Assembly (NCBI RefSeq): GCF_016860525.1
Contig: NZ_BNEA01000015.1
Coordinates: 248,001 to 312,000 of the forward strand
Reading direction: 5' to 3'
Length of the DNA stretch: 64,000 nt
Origin: Streptomyces rubradiris
GTDB taxonomy: Bacteria > Actinomycetota > Actinomycetes > Streptomycetales > Streptomycetaceae
Both the position numbers and the translations under genes were made by a program. Shown here in pieces: positions 25,747 through 35,409 of the stretch; within the stretch, counting starts at the first letter, position 1; each line of letters opens with the position of its first letter. The notes beneath the pieces were generated by a model. The model was given only the letters and a program-made list of their open reading frames with translations. It searched no databases and was not told where the DNA came from.

Positions 25747-27180
25747 TCAGCAGGTGATGGTGCCCCTGCGCAAGGCGTGCCCGCCGTCGTTGGAGTCGTC
25801 CGCCCAGTAGACGGGCTTGGCACCCGCTACGCATTCGTCCGCGCCGGCCAGGGTGAAGCCCTCGTTGTTGTAGTCGGGCATGCCCGACGGGCGGTTGAAG
25901 AGGCCGGTGGTGGTGAAGACGCCGGTCGCGTCGATCTTCAGGGTGCGGTGCCGACCGTCACAGGTGTCGTCGCAGACCGCCCACAGGCGCGAGGCCTGGG
26001 CCTCCCACTGCAGTTCCATCACCCCGGACATGCCGCTGCTGAAGGACGCGACACGGGTGTAGGAGCCGGAGTCGGCCAGCACATAACCGTAGATCATGCC
26101 CGTGCCCTCGACACCCACGAAGAACACTCCGCCGCTGTGGCCGCTGTAACGGGCCGGGTCGTAGGCCGCGCCGGTCGAGGCGTCCTTGAACCCGGCGCCG
26201 GTCAGTGCGGTGTCCGGGATCCAGGTGATCCCTTCGAAACCGAGGTTGGAGCCGGTCGAGGGCAGGTCGGAGGTGAGGTTCCACTCCTTGGCCGCGGTCA
26301 GCGACGAGCCTGACCCGCTGACGTCGTACTTCAGCACCGACAGGCGGCTGGTGCCCGACGCGTCCCCGTCGCGCTCGCCGGCCACGAACGCTCCCGCGGT
26401 CGAACCGGCACCGGTCAGGGTGACGCCCTCGCTGTCCGGGGTGCCGGAGCCACCGGGAAAGCGCAGAGTCCTGCCGGAGGACCAGCCGCCGGCGGTGTCC
26501 GGCTTCCAGCCGCCGGAGCCGTCACGCACCAGACGCCACAGCCTGCCGCCGTTCTGCGCCGCCCACAGCACGCCGCCCTCCTGGTAGAGGCCGCTGAGGT
26601 CCTGGCCGAAGACGTTGGAACCGTCCGCGGTGGCCACGCTGCTGCTTCCCGGCCAAGCGGTCGGCGTCGTGGAGCCGCCTCCTTCACCGCCCGTACCGCA
26701 GTCGTCGGGACCGCCCAGGGTCACCGTGGCCGCCCGCTCGAACGCGCCGGTGCCGTCGGGGCAGCGTGACCAGGACGGATCGGAGTGCTCGCTCCAGGAG
26801 AAGCTGTCCACCTGGGTCGTGCCGTCCGCGAGGTAGAGGCGGGCCATGTCGTCCGACCCGAGGCCGAACTTGCCGCTCACGTCGAACGCCTTGTACGCGC
26901 CCGGCCCCAGGAGGGTCCCGGAAGCGATCTTGTAGGTGTGGTCCTTGTCGTTGTCCTTCAGGATCCAGCCCGACACGTCGACCGTGGCGGTTCCCTTGTT
27001 GTACAGCTCGATCGAGTCGTTGACGTCGCCGGTGGTCACCACCTCGTTGATACGGACACCGTCCGCGACGGCCGCGTGCGCCGCCGGTGGGCCGGTCAGG
27101 GCGCCTGCGGCCAGGAGGGGTACGGCGAGGAGAAGGCGAGTGAGGACACGAGGGCGCCGGAAAGCGGCCGATGCAGTCAC
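25747..27180 (-). CDS. Secreted lamin-tail-domain protein with beta-propeller-like region
   Basis: A 477-residue exported protein. A signal peptide (RLLLAVPLLAAGALTGPPAAHA, cleavage about residue 36) is followed by a lamin-tail domain: VRINEVVTTGDVNDSIELYNKGTATVDVSGWILKDND through VDSFSWSEHSDPSWSRCPDG (about residues 42-155). After a Gly/Ser-rich linker the remainder (about 175-477) has repeated beta segments such as GVLWAAQNGGRLWRLV, SRLSVLKYDVSG and GVMELQWEAQASRLWAVCDD, resembling esterase-like or SdiA-regulated propellers. It acts outside the cell, perhaps binding calcium, DNA or polymer. GTG 27180 has an AGGA upstream. No operon partner. Confidence 0.85.
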   Translation of the reverse strand: MTASAAFRRPRVLTRLLLAVPLLAAGALTGPPAAHAAVADGVRINEVVTTGDVNDSIELYNKGTATVDVSGWILKDNDKDHTYKIASGTLLGPGAYKAFDVSGKFGLGSDDMARLYLADGTTQVDSFSWSEHSDPSWSRCPDGTGAFERAATVTLGGPDDCGTGGEGGGSTTPTAWPGSSSVATADGSNVFGQDLSGLYQEGGVLWAAQNGGRLWRLVRDGSGGWKPDTAGGWSSGRTLRFPGGSGTPDSEGVTLTGAGSTAGAFVAGERDGDASGTSRLSVLKYDVSGSGSSLTAAKEWNLTSDLPSTGSNLGFEGITWIPDTALTGAGFKDASTGAAYDPARYSGHSGGVFFVGVEGTGMIYGYVLADSGSYTRVASFSSGMSGVMELQWEAQASRLWAVCDDTCDGRHRTLKIDATGVFTTTGLFNRPSGMPDYNNEGFTLAGADECVAGAKPVYWADDSNDGGHALRRGTITC

Positions 27181-27604
27181 GGGACGGTCCTGACGTTGTC
27201 ATGGGCAAGGCGGCCTGACAGTCATGGACCAGTCCGAACATGACGTCCCCACCAGGACGGACAGCACATGAACGGCTGACGAACTCGCCCCCGCCCCGTT
27301 CGTCCTGGCGGACGGCGCCGACGACCACAGTCAGGACGGGCGAGTCAGGGCCGCCTGGCGTGTCACCTTCGAGACCGCGGTCACATTCGACGACCCCAAG
27401 CAGTGACCCAGCGCGCGAATCCAAGCACGCGTCGTGAGCGAGCCGGTGAAGGACCCCACATGACGCACGTCACCTACGACCCGACGCCGTAGCACCTTTT
27501 GCCGGATTCACCCCATCCCGTACCCCCTGTGACCTGCGGATTGAGACGCACGCCACATACTTCGCGTCCCTCACTAATCCGGCCACCACTAGTAAAGGGG
27601 GTCA
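27181..27604. other. Intergenic region
   Basis: No gene is supported between the divergent lamin-tail gene and the transglycosylase promoter. The open frames present are low-complexity and lack ribosome sites. Promoters for the two flanking genes must lie at its ends. Confidence 0.5.
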
Positions 27605-27633
27605 TTGCGGGCCCCCGGCGGGCCTGCTTATCT
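27605..27633 (+). promoter_or_regulatory. Probable sigma70-type promoter for the SLT gene
   Basis: TTGCGG (27605-27610) and TTATCT (27628-27633) are separated by 17 bases. This would start transcription near 27640 and leave a leader of about 110 nucleotides before the GTG at 27752. Confidence 0.5.
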
Positions 27634-27647
27634 GGATGACGTCGCCA

Positions 27648-27717
27648 GGCGCCACGAGCCCCAAGCGGGCCGCGGCGCCCACGCATGCCGGCCACACCAC
27701 GTGGCCCACCACATGCG
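27648..27717 (+). promoter_or_regulatory. Structured 5' leader of the transglycosylase gene
   Basis: Two inverted repeats lie in the transcribed leader. GGCGCC at 27648-27653 can pair with GGCGCC at 27674-27679. A two-part hairpin is formed by CGCATG (27682-27687) with CATGCG (27712-27717), enclosing GGCCAC (27690-27695) with GTGGCC (27701-27706). Cell-wall hydrolase genes in actinomycetes often carry cyclic-di-AMP riboswitches, but I do not see the ydaO consensus here, so the class is open. Confidence 0.4.
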
Positions 27718-27751
27718 GGCGATCCCCTGCCCCCGACGCAAGAGGTACTTC

Positions 27752-28165
27752 GTGACCGTCTCCATCATCCGCCGCATCGCCTCCCCGAAGAAGGCCCTCA
27801 CCACCGCCGCCGTGGCCGCCGCCACCGCCGGCATGGCACTGACCGCCGCTCCGGCTCACGCCGCCCCGGCCCAGGCCTCCTCCGCCCAGGCGATCGCGCA
27901 CAAGATGATCCCGGACGCCGCGCAGTTCAACGCCTTCAGCAAGATCGTCTCCCACGAGAGCGGCTGGAACCCCCACGCCACCAACAGCTCCTCCGGCGCC
28001 TACGGCCTCGTCCAGGCCCTCCCGGCCTCCAAGATGGCCTCCGCCGGCGCCGACTGGAAGACCAACCCGGCCACCCAGATCAAGTGGGGCCTCAACTACA
28101 TGAACTCCCGCTACGGCAGCCCCGTCAAGGCCTGGGACTTCTGGCAGGCCAACGGCTGGTACTGA
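27752..28165 (+). CDS. Small secreted SLT-type lytic transglycosylase
   Basis: A 137-residue exported protein. The basic start and hydrophobic stretch (KKALTTAAVAAATAGMALTAAPAHA) form a signal peptide. The mature domain is a short lysozyme-like SLT fold: FSKIVSHESGWNPHATNSSSGAYGLVQALPASKM carries the catalytic Glu (in SHESGWN), and QIKWGLNYMNSRYGSPVKAWDFWQANGWY is the family-typical end. It would cleave peptidoglycan between MurNAc and GlcNAc outside the membrane. GTG 27752 follows AGAGG; the upstream in-frame codons to 27605 lie in the structured leader and are not translated. Followed by a strong terminator. Confidence 0.9.
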   Translation: MTVSIIRRIASPKKALTTAAVAAATAGMALTAAPAHAAPAQASSAQAIAHKMIPDAAQFNAFSKIVSHESGWNPHATNSSSGAYGLVQALPASKMASAGADWKTNPATQIKWGLNYMNSRYGSPVKAWDFWQANGWY

Positions 28166-28197
28166 GCCGAGCCGACAGCACCCCATAACGCTTCCGC

Positions 28198-28220
28198 GCC
28201 CCCGCCCACCCGGCGGGGGT
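28198..28220 (+). terminator. Terminator after SLT gene
   Basis: CCCCCGCC and GGCGGGGG pair around a short loop 33 bases after the transglycosylase stop codon, giving a strong GC hairpin. Confidence 0.7.
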
Positions 28221-28833
28221 GCGCGCGTATACGCGTATACAGGCAAAGACACCCGCCGCCCGCCGTCCGCGCCACTTGGCCAGTAAGAGCCCCTACGCCG
28301 ACGTGGCCGCGTCACTCAGGAGCGACCGATGTCAGGCCGCCGGCATCCGGGCGGATCACCGTGCGGTGAGGTGGGCGCGGCGCGCGGACGCCTGACGGAA
28401 TGGCCCGCAGCGTGGGAGGCGGCAGCCGACCTGGTCGGTCGAGTGGGCCGACCCGCTCGACCTGTGGTCGACGTCCCGGCCGACGGCGTGCGGATCGTCC
28501 CGGGCCCGCGCCTTCCCGGCCCCCTGGCCCCCCCGGCCACGTCGCAGTCGGACCGGCCAGCCCGGTGTGAGACGGCGCTGACCACCGGCACCCGCGTCCA
28601 CCGCTTGGTCCAGCTCGCCCACCCCGCCGCTGCCGCCTTCGCCGTTGAGCACGGACACCCTGCTGGTGGGCACCCGCTTCGCCCCGCCCGCCGCCGGCCG
28701 GGTCGACGCCCACGGGGACGCCCACCGGCTGCTGCCCGTCGCCGCGGCCTGACCGGGCTTCGCGTTCACGGAGGACGCGGCGGACGCCGAACGCGGCTCC
28801 CGTCGCTGCGGCAGCGGGAGGCCGGCGGCCCGC
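28221..28833. other. Stretch without a supported gene
   Basis: Several open frames exist on both strands, the longest from ATG 28329 on the plus strand, but all are Arg/Pro/Gly-rich without a recognisable domain, and the plus-strand frame shifts composition half-way. A perfect 14-bp palindrome GTATACGCGTATAC lies at 28227-28240. The region may hold a decayed gene whose identity I cannot determine. Confidence 0.4.
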
Positions 28834-29431
28834 TCACGTGGTCGTCGTCGCCCGTCCTCTCGAAGCGGCAACGGTGACTTCGTCATGGGCGGGGAACGGG
28901 GACGGTGGTCTTCGGACGCCGCGATGACCTTCCGACCAGGCCGGTGTGTGCGCTCGCGCGTGTGGGTCCTGCCGTGCGGCGACCGTCAGACGGGCTGCCA
29001 CAGGGCGGGGACGTTCGGCGGCTCCCGGCCGGGGACCGGTGCCCGGCGGGAGCGTGGTCGCCGCCGCGTACCGCTCGGGGTCGGCGAGCACCTAGGGCAG
29101 GGAAGTCAACACCGCTTCCCCGGCCTCGGGCAGGCCGCTGTTCCGCATCGGCGCGGTGACGCGCAGCCCACCGCCCTGCACCATGCGGTGGACGGTGCCC
29201 GGGGTGAACCAGGCGACCGTGCCCGGCCTCGGGGGGACGTCCCGGCAGCCGTTGGGGCTGAGGGTCTGCACCGCTCCCCGGCCGCGGTGACGACGTACGC
29301 CTCGGTGCGCACCAGGTGCGGATGCGGGCTGTCGCCGCACATGCCGTCGGCGGCCTCCCAGTAGTCGTAGGGGTGAGTCAGGCCGGCCGCCCCGGCCAGC
29401 GGCGGGGCGGCCGGGGGTCCGGCCCGGTCAC
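28834..29431 (-). pseudogene. Decayed cupin-domain gene downstream of PmoA
   Basis: A cupin-like product can be followed only by changing frames. GTG 29431 overlaps the PmoA stop and gives TGPDPRPP; a shift then leads to LTHPYDYWEAADGMCGDSPHPHLVRTEAYVVTAAG; a second shift near 29270 leads to QTLSPNGCRDVPPRPGTVAWFTPGTVHRMVQGGGLRV; an in-frame TAG at about 29094 then interrupts SLP and VLADPERYAAATTLPPG. The pattern PGTVAWFTPGTVHRM is the second cupin motif. Two frameshifts and one nonsense codon make a simple sequencing error unlikely. It was once probably the third gene of the Gfo/Idh-PmoA operon. Confidence 0.65.
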
Positions 29432-30363
29432 CACGGCAGGGTCGTCAGGTGGGCGGTGATCCGGTCCCGGTCCCAGGCTCCGTCGGCGATCACCAGCCGG
29501 TAGCGGTAGCCGAAGGACTCCCCCGGCTCCAGGGTGAACTCCTCGAAGAACGCCCAGGAGAACGCGACCGTGGGGATGGGTTCGGCGCGGACGAACCAGT
29601 GGGACTCGTGGATGGCCGAGGTCTCGTCCAGGTTCTCCGGCGCGTGCGCGAAGACCAGTGTGGAGTGTCCGTCGGTTTCGTCGTGCTCGGCGGTGAAGGC
29701 GAGCCAGGGTCCCTGACTGCCCATCAGTTCACCAGCGTCGGCGGCTCCGGAGCCGGCGCCGGGGGCGAGGACCCGGCCACCGGTGAAGTCGCGCGGCCCG
29801 CGCCACTGCAGGCCGGTGTACCCGGCCAGTTCGCGGCCCGCGGTGGTCGGGGAGCCGAACACCAGGGGTTCCGTACGGATGTTGGTGAGCCGGATCGACC
29901 AGTCCAGGACCCAGGCGCCGGCCTCCTCGTCGAGCGAGTGCACCTCGATGCCGCGCTCCTCGCGGGCCCACTCCTGCCCGCCGTTCGCGACCCAGGTCAA
30001 CTCCTCGGTGAAAGCGAGCCGTTCGGACCCGGCGGTGAGGGCGGCGAAACCGTCGTGGCGCATGGAGCCGACCCGGCCGGGCAGCGCGAGGTAACCCCGG
30101 CCGGGCACATAGCTGTTGCCGCCCCAGAAGTTCTGGCCGGAGAGGTGACTGGCCGTCATCTGTACGCCCTTGTGCCAGCGGTGGTCGTTCGGGCGGTACC
30201 CGGTGACCGTGCGGCCGGACAGGGTGCGGACCGGGTGGGCGTAGGGCTTGGGGGACTCGAAGGGGTCCGGGTCGGGACGGTAGACGTAGCGGAGGATCTC
30301 GGTGCCGTTCGGCGCCTGGACCGCGAGGTGCTCGCCGTGGACGTGGCTGACGCGGATGCTCAC
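29428..30363 (-). CDS. PmoA family (DUF6807) protein
   Basis: A 311-residue protein of the DUF6807/PmoA family. The typical segments are present: LRYVYRPDPDPFESPKPYAHPV, GYRPNDHRWHKGVQMTAS, NFWGGNSYV, and later LVFGSPTTAGRELAGYTGLQWRGPRDF and ESHWFVRAEPIPTVAFSWAFFEEF. The family is wrongly linked by name to methane oxygenase; in actinomycetes it almost always accompanies Gfo/Idh oxidoreductases and is thought to act in sugar or polyol metabolism, with a beta-sandwich like galactose-binding mutarotases. GTG 30363 overlaps the stop of the upstream oxidoreductase by four bases, so both are co-translated. Confidence 0.88.
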   Translation of the reverse strand: MSIRVSHVHGEHLAVQAPNGTEILRYVYRPDPDPFESPKPYAHPVRTLSGRTVTGYRPNDHRWHKGVQMTASHLSGQNFWGGNSYVPGRGYLALPGRVGSMRHDGFAALTAGSERLAFTEELTWVANGGQEWAREERGIEVHSLDEEAGAWVLDWSIRLTNIRTEPLVFGSPTTAGRELAGYTGLQWRGPRDFTGGRVLAPGAGSGAADAGELMGSQGPWLAFTAEHDETDGHSTLVFAHAPENLDETSAIHESHWFVRAEPIPTVAFSWAFFEEFTLEPGESFGYRYRLVIADGAWDRDRITAHLTTLPW

Positions 30364-31475
30364 GCGCGCTCCTCGGGCGCCCAGTCGGGGTGGCCGCCGT
30401 GCATGGCCGTGTAGTAGGGATCACCGGGGCCGATCTCGCCGGCGCGCACGGGCCGGCCGGTGAACGCCGCCTTGTACAGAGCGGCGGCGAACTCCACGGC
30501 GGCGCGGGCGTCCCGGCCGCTGCCGGGCGGCCGTACCCCCTGGTCGTACGCGTCGAGGAAGGCGCCGAGCTGTGCGGTGTGCGAGCTGGGCACGTTGTGC
30601 GCGGGGGCGCGCCAGGCGTCGACGCGCTCGGGGTCGACGTGCGGGGCCGGGGTGTAGACCCAGTCGTCGTTGCCGTGTCCGTACAGGTGGGTCAACTCCA
30701 CGGTCGCGTCGGCGCAGTCGACGCGGATGCGGCTCACCTCCTGGGGGGACAGCACGCTGTTGACGACGGTGGCGAGCGCGCCGTTGCGGAAGCGGACCAG
30801 GGCGGTGGAGACGTCCTCGCTCTCGATGTCGTGGACCAGGCGGGCCGCCATGGCCCGGATCTCCTCCCACTCGCCGAGCAGGTGCAGCAGCAGGTCGTAC
30901 TGGTGGATGCCGTGGCCCATGGTGGGCCCGCCGCCCTCGGTGGCCCATCGGCCGCGCCACGGCTCGGCGTAGTACGCGGCGTCCCGGTGCCAGGTGGTCT
31001 GGCAGTGTGCCACCAGCGGGGCGCCCAGCTCGCCGCGCGCGATGAGGTCGCGGGCGTGTACGGCGCCCGAGCCGTAGCGGTGCTGGAAGACGACCGCGGC
31101 GTAGGCGCCGGACGCCTCCTCGGCGGCGGCGATGTCGTCCAGTTCGGCCTGGGACAGGCAGAGCGGCTTCTCGCACAGTACCCAGGCGCCCGCCTTGAGT
31201 GAGGCCACCGTCTGTTCCCGGTGGAGGGCGGGCGGGGTGCCGATCAGCACCAGGTCCGGCCGGGCCTCGTCCAGCATGGCCTCCGTCGAGGTGAACCCGG
31301 CGACCCGCGCGCCCGCGAGCTGCCGGAAGGCGTCCAGCCTGCCCTCGTCCAGGTCGACGGCGGCGACCAGTTCGACCCGCTCGGCGTGGGCTCTGAGCGC
31401 GGGCAGATGGCCGCCGGTGACGATGGCCCCGGTGCCGATCACGGCGACGCGGCGGCGGGGTGCGGGCAGGGGCAT
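30360..31475 (-). CDS. Gfo/Idh/MocA family oxidoreductase
   Basis: A 371-residue NAD(P)-dependent sugar/polyol dehydrogenase. The Rossmann motif VAVIGTGAIVTGGHLPAL lies at residues 9-26, the catalytic-site motif VLCEKPLCLS (Glu-Lys-Pro) near 98, and the C-terminal substrate domain carries WRGRWATEGGGPTMGHGIHQYDLLLHLLG, with the His of GHGIHQ in the active site. It oxidises a hydroxyl of a sugar or inositol-like substrate in the cytoplasm. ATG 31475 follows GAGGAG. A LacI-type operator lies 43 bases upstream, which points to control by an unlinked sugar-responsive repressor. Confidence 0.92.
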   Translation of the reverse strand: MPLPAPRRRVAVIGTGAIVTGGHLPALRAHAERVELVAAVDLDEGRLDAFRQLAGARVAGFTSTEAMLDEARPDLVLIGTPPALHREQTVASLKAGAWVLCEKPLCLSQAELDDIAAAEEASGAYAAVVFQHRYGSGAVHARDLIARGELGAPLVAHCQTTWHRDAAYYAEPWRGRWATEGGGPTMGHGIHQYDLLLHLLGEWEEIRAMAARLVHDIESEDVSTALVRFRNGALATVVNSVLSPQEVSRIRVDCADATVELTHLYGHGNDDWVYTPAPHVDPERVDAWRAPAHNVPSSHTAQLGAFLDAYDQGVRPPGSGRDARAAVEFAAALYKAAFTGRPVRAGEIGPGDPYYTAMHGGHPDWAPEERA

Positions 31476-31517
31476 GCGGCGCTCCTCGGGAGGGATCGGC
31501 AGGACGCAGGCAGCCAT

Positions 31518-31530
31518 GGAAAGCGCTTGC
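31518..31530. promoter_or_regulatory. LacI-type operator (AAGCGCTT core)
   Basis: GGAAAGCGCTTGC at 31518-31530 has the palindromic AAGCGCTT centre bound by LacI/GalR family repressors. It lies just upstream of the Gfo/Idh-PmoA operon on the minus strand. Confidence 0.6.
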
Positions 31531-31768
31531 TGTCGTACGGGGACGACCCTAGGGGCGGGGAGTGGCCGGGACAAGCCCCGGACGGAGAAGCCGCGCGAGC
31601 GGCGGTCGGGCGCCTTGACGGCGACGCCGTTCCTCGCCCTCCGGGGCCGCGGTCCGGCGCTCGCGCGCGGCACCCATCAGGGAACGCGCCTGGGCCCAGG
31701 GCGACTTGCGCGCCGTACGAAGGTGCACACGCGTCGAGGAGAAGCCGGCCGGCGACGGTCGTCCGCCG

Positions 31769-32050
31769 TCAGGAACGCACCAGGCGTGCGATCGCGTCGG
31801 ACGCCTCCTTCAGCTTCCGCTCGCGCTCCTCGCCGCCCTCCGCGACCGCGTCGCTCACGCAGGTGGCCATGTGCTCGTCGAGCATCTGCAGCGCGAACGA
31901 CTGCAGCGCGCGGGTCACCGCCGACACCTGGGTGAGGACGTCGATGCAGTAGGTGTCCTCGGCCACCAGGCGCTGGAGGCCGCGGACCTGGCCCTCGATG
32001 CGCCGGAGCCGCATCATCACGTCATCCTTGTGCTTCTTCTGCCCCGCCAT
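31769..32050 (-). CDS. csoR: Copper-sensing repressor CsoR
   Basis: A 93-residue all-helical CsoR/RcnR (DUF156) family repressor. The copper ligands are in the right places: Cys35 (EDTYCIDVL), His60 and Cys64 (LDEHMATC), the C-H-C set of true Cu(I) CsoR proteins. RLRRIEGQVRGLQRLV is the conserved first helix. When copper is absent the tetramer binds GC-centred operators with ATACCC...GGGTAT arms; Cu(I) releases it. Such operators lie near four gene starts in the next 10 kb. ATG 32050 has GCGGAG upstream; the long in-frame extension to 32404 runs through the operator region and is not real. It is divergent from copA. Confidence 0.95.
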   Translation of the reverse strand: MAGQKKHKDDVMMRLRRIEGQVRGLQRLVAEDTYCIDVLTQVSAVTRALQSFALQMLDEHMATCVSDAVAEGGEERERKLKEASDAIARLVRS

Positions 32051-32236
32051 GACTCCGCTTCCCTTCCCTCTCCCGAGGGATGCCCCGCACCGCGGCGAGC
32101 TCCCTCCAGAAAGATACCCGCGGCCCGTATGAAGCACCCGAGACCGACCGGCCATGCCCGGCGCGACACGCGAAGCCCGGGAGCACGGGGGCGCCTTGAG
32201 CGGGCGTCGAGCGCGCGGGCGGACCCCCTGGCGGGC

Positions 32237-32253
32237 ATACCCCCCGCCTGTAT
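32237..32253. promoter_or_regulatory. CsoR-like box, asymmetric variant
   Basis: ATACCCCCCGCCTGTAT in the csoR-copA intergenic region. The left arm matches the CsoR half-site; the right arm is degenerate. It may serve csoR autoregulation. Confidence 0.4.
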
Positions 32254-32316
32254 ACGGCCAACGATCTTCTCCTGCCTTGCTTCTGTGTGGACGCGGGGGT
32301 ATACATAGCTTCACCG

Positions 32317-32333
32317 ATACCCCGTAGGGGTAT
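32317..32333. promoter_or_regulatory. CsoR operator upstream of copA
   Basis: ATACCCCGTAGGGGTAT, a perfect 7-3-7 palindrome matching the known actinomycete CsoR operator, lies 62 bases before the copA start. Repression of copA in low copper is the expected outcome. Confidence 0.85.
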
Positions 32334-32394
32334 GCAACCGGCCGCGGGCCGCCCCCTGGTCCGCCGGCTCCGCAGTCCCCTGCCGAGGAGCATG

Positions 32395-34650
<2,256 letters not shown>

Positions 34651-34658
34651 ACCACGGC

Positions 34659-34696
34659 ACGGCGGCGGGCGGACCGTGTGGTCCGCCCGCCGCCGT
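34659..34696 (+). terminator. Terminator after copA
   Basis: A perfect 17-bp inverted repeat (34659-34675 with 34680-34696) and GTGT loop starts eight bases after the copA stop codon. Confidence 0.85.
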
Positions 34697-35283
34697 CGTA
34701 TGTCCGTGCTTGCCGGCAATGTGTCGGGGCAGGGACGCCCGGATGCGGCGCGGGATGTCCTCAAAGATGTGGGCGGCGAAGGCTTCGTACGCCTCGGCTT
34801 CGCCACCCCGGCATACGCGTTCTTCCGGGACGAGGCCCGGGACCTTGGGCCGACTCCAGCGCCGGTTCGCGGCGGTCCGGTCGGGGCGAGGAAGGCCGTT
34901 TGCCGCATCCGGTGGCCCACCCCAACACCGGCGCGGCGGTACGGGCCGGCACCTGCCGCAGGCGCGCACCCCGGTCACGCCGACATGCGCGCCCGCGCAG
35001 TGCGCGCCTGCCCGTTGCACGTCTTCGTGGCGGAGGTCAGGGTCACCGCGCGGCCGGCGGTCGCCGGCAGCGCCAGCACGGTGTCGCTCGCCGTTCCGAA
35101 CAGCGCCGCACGCTGGACCAGGCGACGGCCACCCTGGCGGACGGCCTGGCCGGCGGGGACCACCCGGTGGCCGCCGTGCGCTGGGCGTGGACCGCGCACG
35201 CGCTGGAGGCCGCGTTCTGGCACTGCCTGGCACGCGGCCTCGGCACGGGCTGAGCACACCCGTCCGCAGGCCCTCAGCCCGGC
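34697..35283. other. Gene-free stretch with possible coding remnants
   Basis: No intact gene is supported. A plus-strand frame ending at 35253 finishes with TLADGLAGGDHPVAAVRWAWTAHALEAAFWHC, which looks like the tail of a real protein but has no credible start. A minus-strand frame near 34700-34850 reads AEAYEAFAAHIFEDIPRRIRASLP, also without context. These may be leftovers of deleted genes. I cannot name either. Confidence 0.35.
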
Positions 35284-35336
35284 TTGACACCTATACCCCC
35301 CACCCGTATTTTCACTGCAATACCCGGTAGGGGTAT
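35284..35336 (+). promoter_or_regulatory. Copper-responsive promoter with two CsoR-type boxes
   Basis: TTGACA (35284-35289) and TATTTT (35307-35312) are 17 bases apart. An asymmetric box ATACCCCCCACCCGTAT (35293-35309) fills the spacer and a near-symmetric box ATACCCGGTAGGGGTAT (35320-35336) lies just downstream, so a bound CsoR would block RNA polymerase. It drives the MFS gene at 35410. Confidence 0.75.
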
Positions 35337-35409
35337 GCCTGTGTGCCCGGTGGCCGTGCCACGGCGCGGCGCGGTCTTGCCGCAGGTCTCGACGAGGAGA
35401 GGAGTGCTG

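Noticed and set aside
27605..27751. A c-di-AMP (ydaO) riboswitch before the SLT gene
   Set aside because: Stems are present but the conserved ydaO core sequences are not visible, so only a structured leader is reported.
28329..28877. A 182-codon plus-strand ORF after the SLT gene
   Set aside because: Composition drifts to Arg/Pro low complexity half-way, and no domain is recognisable, so it was not listed as a gene.
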